A stretch of 64,000 nt of DNA from assembly GCA_025200525.1 (NCBI GenBank), contig CM045761.1, positions 141,362,223-141,426,222 of the forward strand, read 5' to 3'. Shown one piece after another: positions 57,989 through 64,000 of this stretch. Below the pieces are notes generated by a model. It did no database searches. It worked only from the letters and a program-made list of their open reading frames with translations, and had not been told where the DNA came from. The position numbers were made by a program, and so were the translations under genes. This DNA comes from Camellia lanceoleosa (Eukaryota; Streptophyta; Magnoliopsida; Ericales; Theaceae). Numbering within the stretch: the first letter of the stretch is position 1; the number at the start of each line of letters is the position of its first letter.

Positions 57989-59080
57989 CTAGGCCAAACC
58001 CAAGAAACTACGAATCTCGAAAGCATTCTTAGGTTGTGCCCAGTCTTGCACTGCCTCTATCTTGGATGAATTTATAGTCACCCCTTCCCTAGATACCACA
58101 TGGCCTAAGAACTTAACTTCCCTTAGCCAGAATTCACGTTTCCCAAACTTAGCATACAGCTTGTGGGCTCTAAGTAACTCAAGTACTACTCGCAAGTGCT
58201 CCTTGTGTTCCTTCTCAGAAGGTGAGTAAATCAAAATGTCATCCACAAAGACAACCACACAACGATCTAAGAATTCATGGAAAATCCGATTCATTAAATC
58301 CATAAATACTGCTAGAGCATTAGTTAGCCCAAAATGCATCACAAGAAACTCATAATGGCCATACCATGTATGGGATGCCGTCTTCGGGATATCCTCCTTC
58401 CTTACCCTCAACTGGTGATAACCCGATCTTAGGTCTATCTCAGAGAAACAACAAGACCCTTTCAGCTGATCAAACAGGTCATCTATACAAGGCATTGGGT
58501 ACTTGTTATTAATAATAACCCGGTTCAACTTCCGGTAATCAATACAAAGTCGCAACGCTCCATCTTTCTTTTTAGCAAAGAGAGCCGATGCTCCCCAAGG
58601 TGGAGTATTAGGGTGAATAAAACCCTTATCTAGCAATTCCTGGAGTTGAATCTTCAACTCACTTAATTCAGCAGGTGCAAATCTATATGGGGCCATAGAA
58701 ATCGATGCCATACCAGGCACTAAATCAATAGAGAATTCAATCTCTCGATGAGGCGGTAAAGTAGTAAGATCCTCAGGGAAGACATCTGAGTATTCACAAA
58801 CCACCCTCAGTAACTCAACCTGGATTTTATCATACTCACTACTCAAAAAGGTAGCAATGAGACAACTAAGTTCACTCCGCCCATGCGGATCATACACCGG
58901 TGATAAGTCTCTATCCACCCGGTCCCCCAAGAAGTAAAAACAATCACCGCTCAAGGTACATACAGTAACCTTATAACCATAGCAATCTATAACAGTCCGG
59001 TATGACGATAACCAGTCCATACAAAAAATGACATCAAAACTATACATGTCAAGCAATACAAATGCAAAGGTAATCGACAA
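57989..59080 (-). CDS. Element D reverse transcriptase domain (363 open codons)
   Basis: Starts in the post-protease segment ([14 protein letters not shown]), then [51 protein letters not shown] (MPFG altered to MHFG), catalytic FVDDILIYS, and thumb [11 protein letters not shown]. It ends at a TAG after RSFLGLA. This is an open fragment of the Gag-Pol frame, not an independent gene; the MHFG change may lower activity. Confidence 0.85.
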   Translation of the reverse strand: MSITFAFVLLDMYSFDVIFCMDWLSSYRTVIDCYGYKVTVCTLSGDCFYFLGDRVDRDLSPVYDPHGRSELSCLIATFLSSEYDKIQVELLRVVCEYSDVFPEDLTTLPPHREIEFSIDLVPGMASISMAPYRFAPAELSELKIQLQELLDKGFIHPNTPPWGASALFAKKKDGALRLCIDYRKLNRVIINNKYPMPCIDDLFDQLKGSCCFSEIDLRSGYHQLRVRKEDIPKTASHTWYGHYEFLVMHFGLTNALAVFMDLMNRIFHEFLDRCVVVFVDDILIYSPSEKEHKEHLRVVLELLRAHKLYAKFGKREFWLREVKFLGHVVSREGVTINSSKIEAVQDWAQPKNAFEIRSFLGLA

Positions 59081-59373
59081 CTAGCAACCTCGATGTCATA
59101 ACCCCGACATCCCTGTTTCAAGATAACCTCACCACCAATAGGTGACTCTACACAAATAGGAGATGCTAATTGTGCCAACTCCAAACCCAAAACCGATACA
59201 AATGCATATGAAATAAAAGAATGAGATGCACCCATGTCAATCAACATATTAGCAATTGAATTGCAAAACAAAAAGGTACTTCTTACTATAGAAGGAGCAA
59301 GTACAAGATTTATAAGCTGCATTATATACACGCCATGAGGTTTCTGCTCAACTCGCCTGCCGCCTTGGAGCAT
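58987..59373 (-). pseudogene. Element D protease domain
   Basis: IANMLIDMGASHSFISYAF is the retropepsin site, but DTGASHSF has become DMGASHSF, consistent with ACG to ATG. It overlaps the RT frame by about 94 bases in a different frame, showing an indel near 59000-59080. Confidence 0.8.
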
Positions 59374-59626
59374 AAGCTTGATGCATTGATTGAGTTAGAG
59401 AGACTCCCTGATTGGCCCTCAAGGCCTGTGCTAACTGTGCTAGCTGGTGACTCTGTGCCTGCCTTGAGCCAAACACACCAGATGCACCACCCAACTGTGG
59501 GCAAAACCTCTTCAGGTGCCCTGCCTGTCCACACTAGTAACCAGTAATTGGCTAGTTTCTTCCCTGACTCTGGCTTTGAAAACGAGCTGAAGATGATACT
59601 GCTTGTTACCCTCTTCCTCTCTGAGG

Positions 59627-59668
59627 GCAAGCTGGAGGCTTGTGGCCCAACTATCCACACTTATAACA
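59627..59668 (-). pseudogene. Element D gag zinc knuckle, with stop
   Basis: CYKCG, a TAG, then LGHKPPAC gives a CX2CX4HX4C knuckle whose glutamine or similar codon after CG is now a stop (59651-59653). It follows the gag frame after a frame break near 59740. Confidence 0.75.
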
Positions 59669-59746
59669 AGTAAAATCTCCCTAGCCACCCTTCCCAGAAC
59701 CCGAACTCGGTACTGGAAAAGTAGACCTCAACAGAGCTCTCTGAGA

Positions 59747-60583
59747 CTACTGAGAGTTAGAACCCCACCGCCTCTTACTGTCCCCCTGACTATCCTGACT
59801 TTTCCTGGAGCCCCTTATTCTCTCATCATCTGCATGCATAATAGTCTTAAGATAGATTGCTGCCTCCATAAGGCACCCATAATCTCTAATCATGGACCCG
59901 GCTACTCGAAACATGAGTCCAGTCCTCAACCGTTTCTCGAATTCCAAACAACGGCGCTCCTCAGTCGCTATTAACTCAGGTGCAAACCTAAAGAAGCTAG
60001 TAAAGGTGGCCTTAAACTCAACCACTGGTGTGTTCAACTGCCCCAACTTAGAAAATTGATCTCTCAACTTCTCCCTAATTGTGGGAGGTAGAAACTTGTC
60101 CTGAAAGGAGATGACAAAAGCCTCCAAAGTCACCCCAATGCATCCATGTGCATACTTCCACCACTGACCCGCATCCCCTTTCAGCTGGAAAGATGCCAAG
60201 GTCACCTTCAACTGATCATCCTCGGTGCCAAGCATCTCAAATGCCTTTAGTATCTTCTCTAGCCACTCATCTGCCTTCAATGGTTCCTTGGGATCACCCA
60301 AAAACTCATCCGGATTCGACTGGAAAAACTTCCTCTTCTGAAAAGAAGGCCCTATCTCAGCTATTTGGGCCTGGACTTGACTCTCAGTTATGAGAATGTC
60401 TATAGATTCCCTCAAAGTTTCAGCCATTTCGCAGGCTAAGGCGCCCATGGCCTGTTGACCAACCGGTTTGGCTACATTGTCCGGACCAACTCCTTCTTCC
60501 TGTGCCGAAATATCATTTAGTGAAGGCATCTCATGCCTCCTAGCCCTACCACGCCTGCCACCACCACGTCTACGTCCTGACAT
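59747..60583 (-). CDS. Element D gag, capsid part (278 codons)
   Basis: ATG at 60583 (MSGRRRGGGRRGRARRHEMP), an Arg/Gly-rich start usual for this lineage. The Retrotrans_gag core includes FFQSNPDEFLGDPKEPLKAD, WWKYAHGC, FQDKFLPPTIREKLRDQF and FRFAPELIATEERRC. It ends before the zinc knuckle, which lies in another frame. Gag forms the cytoplasmic particle. The longest intact gag in the window. Confidence 0.88.
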   Translation of the reverse strand: MSGRRRGGGRRGRARRHEMPSLNDISAQEEGVGPDNVAKPVGQQAMGALACEMAETLRESIDILITESQVQAQIAEIGPSFQKRKFFQSNPDEFLGDPKEPLKADEWLEKILKAFEMLGTEDDQLKVTLASFQLKGDAGQWWKYAHGCIGVTLEAFVISFQDKFLPPTIREKLRDQFSKLGQLNTPVVEFKATFTSFFRFAPELIATEERRCLEFEKRLRTGLMFRVAGSMIRDYGCLMEAAIYLKTIMHADDERIRGSRKSQDSQGDSKRRWGSNSQ

Positions 60584-60970
60584 TCTAATAAAGGTAACAA
60601 AAGGATTAGCACATTTACAAATGTGCCGAAGTTAACTCACTCGTGTCCTAATGCGATGGACAATAGTAAATCACTCCACATAGGCATGTAATCACGTAAA
60701 CACATATGAATTTTTTTCCTCGATAATTATTGTCTCGCGACATTGGTAGAGTTCCAATTAGAAATAGCAGTGATCAAGTGCTATTTCAATAGGACTTCCA
60801 GAAACCCGTAGACCCAATCACCATCTTAGGAACTAAATCCTATACTCACATAAACATATAAGCATGTTATCACATAAGCATACAATACATGCTAATGTCT
60901 CAATCAAGCGAGACAAACCCATTGTGGTACTAACCACTTTCCACGTACCCAAAGTATTCAAACCCGGTAC

Positions 60971-60982
60971 GCTCTGATACCA
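60971..60982 (-). other. Primer binding site of element D (initiator tRNA-Met)
   Basis: The minus strand reads TGGTATCAGAGC three bases inside the 5' LTR. Confidence 0.92.
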
Positions 60983-60985
60983 AGT

Positions 60986-63091
60986 TGTAACGCCCACAAA
61001 ATAATACAATAAATCCAATTGTTACGCGGAAGATATAACAGAAATAAAATACTTTCATTCATCAGAGTTTGTTTATAAAGTTTAACATATAGTCAAATGC
61101 CCTGTAAGCTTACATCTTCCCAAGTCATTGCTTGGTTACACAAAAGTGAGCACAGCTCATTAAAAATAAAGCCCTTGGCTAAACATATAACAATACACAA
61201 TAAAGAAGCTCTTGCTTCCCATAAGTCCCTCCACGCTATTGCCTTGGTGGAAGCATATCACCTGCACTTGAAAATGGTATTCCCATATAGGGCGAGCCAC
61301 AACCCAGTAGAAATAATTTAATACAAAATATAAGGTTTAGCAAAGGTATAAGTACCAAGTGCATAACCAATGCCGGTACTAAAACATCCACAAACTTGTA
61401 TATCCATATGATACTAAGGCCAAACCTTATTCCATTTTCCTTTAATTTATTTCTAGCTCATTTATACTTCTCAATTCATGAGTCAAGGCCATTATCTTTC
61501 AATTCAATTCTAGTTCATTATTCTACTCAATTCATGAGTTAAGTCCACCATCCTTCAACAACCAAACTGAGACTACAACTCAATGGTTTTCTAATTATGC
61601 AAAACACAGATAAACACTTCAAACTTGCCATTTTACGAAAATTTTGTTTGCTGGAATCGGCACCCATGTATATATAAGATTTCGGGACTTTCACCCAGGA
61701 CACTCCGGCCAACTTATTATCAATGGAGGTCATTCCCTTTCTCTTCCCAACAAACATACATATACATTGTATTTATAAATATAATTACTTATGGAGTACA
61801 TCCCCTTTCTCCTCCTTAACAAGCATACATATACAATGTATTTATAAACGTAATCATACGTATGGAGTACATCTCCTTTCTTCTCCCAACAAGCATACGT
61901 ATACAATGTATTTATAACGTGGTCATATTCAATGACAACCAACAATGGATTAGTTTAAATCACATAATCCTCATGCAATTTCTACAATAATTATAACTAT
62001 CCTCCACTGATAGCCCAATACAATTATTTCTAAAGAGATATTGAATCTCAAGACAAATAATTTATTCAAAACTTCTAAATGTGTGCAATAATACATATCC
62101 AATTTCACCATCTATATCAATAGCCATCCAATTTCACATTCAATATAAATTTTAATTATTTATACCAAATAATTATTTAATCAAATTAGGGTAAAATCCC
62201 ACCTTTTCCAAATATCAACCCAAACACCAAAATCAACCATTTTGGCACAATACAACCTTGTATTCAAACACCAAACCCATTTATTCCATGTTCATAAAAA
62301 ACCCCTCTTTTCATTTCATACCCAAATCCTAGATTTGTTCAATCTTCTCCCAAATCTCATCATCTGTACACAATAGCAAATAATTAAGCTAAAAACCATA
62401 TGAGAGTGTAGAAAATCCCTACCTCAAGTGTAGAAGACCCAACAACAAGGAGAAACTTCAACGATGATGAAACCAATTTCTTCTTGGATCAATAAGAAGC
62501 TCTTGAAGCACTCTACCTTATTCTCAAAGGCACTAGGGTAGAGAGATCCTTAGATCTAGGTGTATTTGTAGAGAGAATTCGAATTCTAGAGAGAGAAACA
62601 GCTGATTCAGGGTTTTTGAGTGAAAAGAAATCAAAAAGTGAAGTAAAACTGCACTGTTGGGAACTGATATACGCCGGGCTCGCTGGAGCAAAGGAATGGT
62701 CGCTCGAGCGACCATACACAATAAGTCGCCTCATTCGAGCGCAAGAAGCATCGCTCGAGCGCAGAATACATGGCTTCAGTAGTTTTTCAGACGCACACTG
62801 CCGCTCGAGTGCAAGAAGCCTCGCTCGAGCGAAGAACACTACTCTGCAAAAATGCTGGGAGCTCACATAGCTCGCTCGAGCGCAAAAAGCCTCGCTCGAG
62901 CGAAGAGGCAAATTTCTGGACAACAATAATCTGAACAACTTGCAACCAACCTATTCCAAACATGCCCAAGACACTCCAAAACTCTAACTCCAGGACAAAT
63001 GAGGGAAAACAAGACATGAATAACCATGTAAACCATACCAACCCGAGTCCGGAACACCACAAGAGACGGGTCAACAACCGGGATCGCTGTA
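60986..63091 (-). repeat. 5' LTR of element D
   Basis: 2106 bp; TACAGCGATCCC to GCGTTACA in element sense. It carries the 69-bp tandem units (61723-61925) and the CTCGAG array (62684-62905, better preserved than in the other LTR). Confidence 0.9.
62684..62905. repeat. CGCTCGAGCG palindrome array in the 5' LTR of element D
   Basis: Copies such as TCGCTCGAGCGAC at 62700, TCGCTCGAGCGC at 62750, CTCGCTCGAGCGA at 62820, and two close copies at 62872-62902. Some decayed forms have CATTCGAGCG or CTCGAGTG. Confidence 0.8.
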
Positions 63092-63096
63092 GCCAA
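63092..63096. repeat. Target site duplication of element D, right copy
   Basis: GCCAA directly after the LTR end, identical to 53399-53403. Confidence 0.9.
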
Positions 63097-64000
63097 TACA
63101 GTAGCTTCTACATCAGAAGCAGCAGAACTTGTAGCCTATCAGGATGTAAGGGAAGCCTTAGATAAATGGACTATCCCTAATGTGAAACTAGATACAATTT
63201 ATAAAGTTGGAACTTTTGGTTTTACTAGTAAGAAGGTAATTAAGACTTTTGAACATGCTGTGCCTCTCCAGAATAATGATGAAATTATTCATTTAATTCA
63301 TATCTAGGATCTTGTACCCTTTTTAAAGAAGTAAAAATATATATTCATATAGGATTGGTCTAGTTAGCTTTTAAGCCTTTAACTTAGGCCAAAATACCAG
63401 TATCCAATGCATCCTTAGAGATGGTAGGTGTCTTGATTGGAAAGCCTCTCATATGGGAGCCATAGAAACCAGTTTATCTCATGGACCAATATATTTCAAC
63501 ATATATCCAAATCCAAGTGTAGTACTTATTGACCCTAACCTGTTAAAAGTTTTAGAACTTAGAGTTTTATCTCATGGTTACCAGTATTTGCCAGGAGCAT
63601 CCCTTGTTACAGCAATTTTTAGGATTCACCTCACGGTTCTTACAACCGTAAATCCATATACCAGAAAACAAAGTGAACTAGGACACACTGTTCTTATAGA
63701 CACAAACCTATTTAGTAGCCAAGTTGCTGTTCCCAGAATGATCCCTTGGCAAGATATTAATTTTCTTGAAAGATGGAAAATATCAAATGCAGTACCAGTC
63801 AGACTAGTAATTCGTCAGACTTTAGAAGATGTTATCCAGACACAAGAAGGCAATGTCTATCTCAAATTTCAGAAACCTCTACGCTTAGCCAGAAGTATGT
63901 CTAGTACAAGTTTTAGAATTGCTCCATCTTATAGAGTAGATCTTCCAGAGTCTTCTAGACAATCATATTAAGAATCAGTAGAATATGTGTTACAAGGTAT
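63097..64000 (+). pseudogene. Endogenous caulimovirid-like movement-protein region, broken, runs off the window
   Basis: 63097-63307 is open up to a TAG. Frame changes and stops follow to about 63450. Then 63453-63973 is open for 172 codons, with a short HGPIYFN motif and the alternating hydrophobic strands of the 30K movement-protein superfamily as found in petuvirus/florendovirus-type plant pararetroviruses. Such proteins move virus between plant cells through plasmodesmata. The fragment is an old chromosomal copy: it is stopped, frameshifted and split from its first codons (53360-53403) by element D. No polymerase portion is in the window. Family assignment from motif memory. Confidence 0.6.

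Larger units (their letters stand above)
53404..63091 (-). mobile_element. Element D: complete Tekay-like chromovirus inserted in a viral relic
   Basis: LTRs at 53404-55511 and 60986-63091 bracket gag, protease, RT, RNase H, integrase and chromodomain, all minus strand, 9688 bp. It has the 5-bp duplication GCCAA, an initiator tRNA-Met primer site and a G-rich purine tract. It is the same broad lineage as element C but a different family: LTR sequence and gag differ. Gag is intact; pol has several stops. Confidence 0.92.

Overview
The window is a plant nuclear chromosome segment made almost entirely of nested transposable elements. No conventional host gene, tRNA, rRNA, operon or CRISPR array was found. 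A flowering plant, probably a eudicot, is suggested by plant-type Tat-lineage Ty3/gypsy elements with antisense extra genes (plant mobile domain; Transposase_28-like), Tekay-like chromoviruses primed by initiator tRNA-Met, MITE-like hairpins, long AT-rich intergenic DNA and an endogenous caulimovirid fragment. The species cannot be named from the sequence. Nearly every coding region is broken by stops or frameshifts. Family names rest on motifs read by eye; no search was run.

Layout. (1) 1-18930, plus strand: an Ogre/Tat-like non-autonomous element in tandem form. The window opens in the last 386 bases of one internal region, followed by LTR1 (387-4094), a full 11.2-kb internal region and LTR2 (15248-18930). 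The internal region has a tRNA-primed leader, a gag-like scrap and a decayed, apparently six-exon antisense gene of plant-mobile-domain type (12101 down to 8826). (2) 18931-25773, minus strand: the 5' part of a related Ogre-like element (element A: 5' LTR 22014-25773, PBS, leader, gag), interrupted by the plus-strand insertion. (3) 25774-45334, minus strand: a Retand/Tat-like element (element B) with 5' LTR, tRNA-Asp-type PBS, gag, protease, RT, two RNase H domains and integrase, plus an antisense spliced Transposase_28-like gene near its 3' end. (4) 29772-39371: a complete Tekay-like chromovirus (element C) inside the integrase gene of B, with a 5-bp target duplication TGGTC. (5) 45335-53359: AT-rich DNA with a hairpin MITE, local duplications and simple repeats but no gene. 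(6) 53360-64000: a caulimovirid movement-protein-like reading frame split by a second Tekay-like chromovirus (element D, 53404-63091, target duplication GCCAA).

Order of events inferred from nesting: B is older than both A and C. A landed at or beside the 3' polypurine tract of B, so the 3' LTRs of A and B should lie left of the window. The plus-strand Ogre-like derivative then landed in A. Independently, D inserted into the viral relic. The plus-strand element shares LTRs and the first ~450 bases of leader with A but lacks a recognisable polymerase, so it probably moved using proteins from an A-like autonomous relative.

Most notable are the antisense spliced genes in two Tat elements, a hairpin pair in the Ogre-like LTR transcript region conserved with a compensatory base-pair change, arrays of a CGCTCGAGCG palindrome shared by the LTRs of two different chromovirus families, and the viral reading frame split by a dated-looking insertion.
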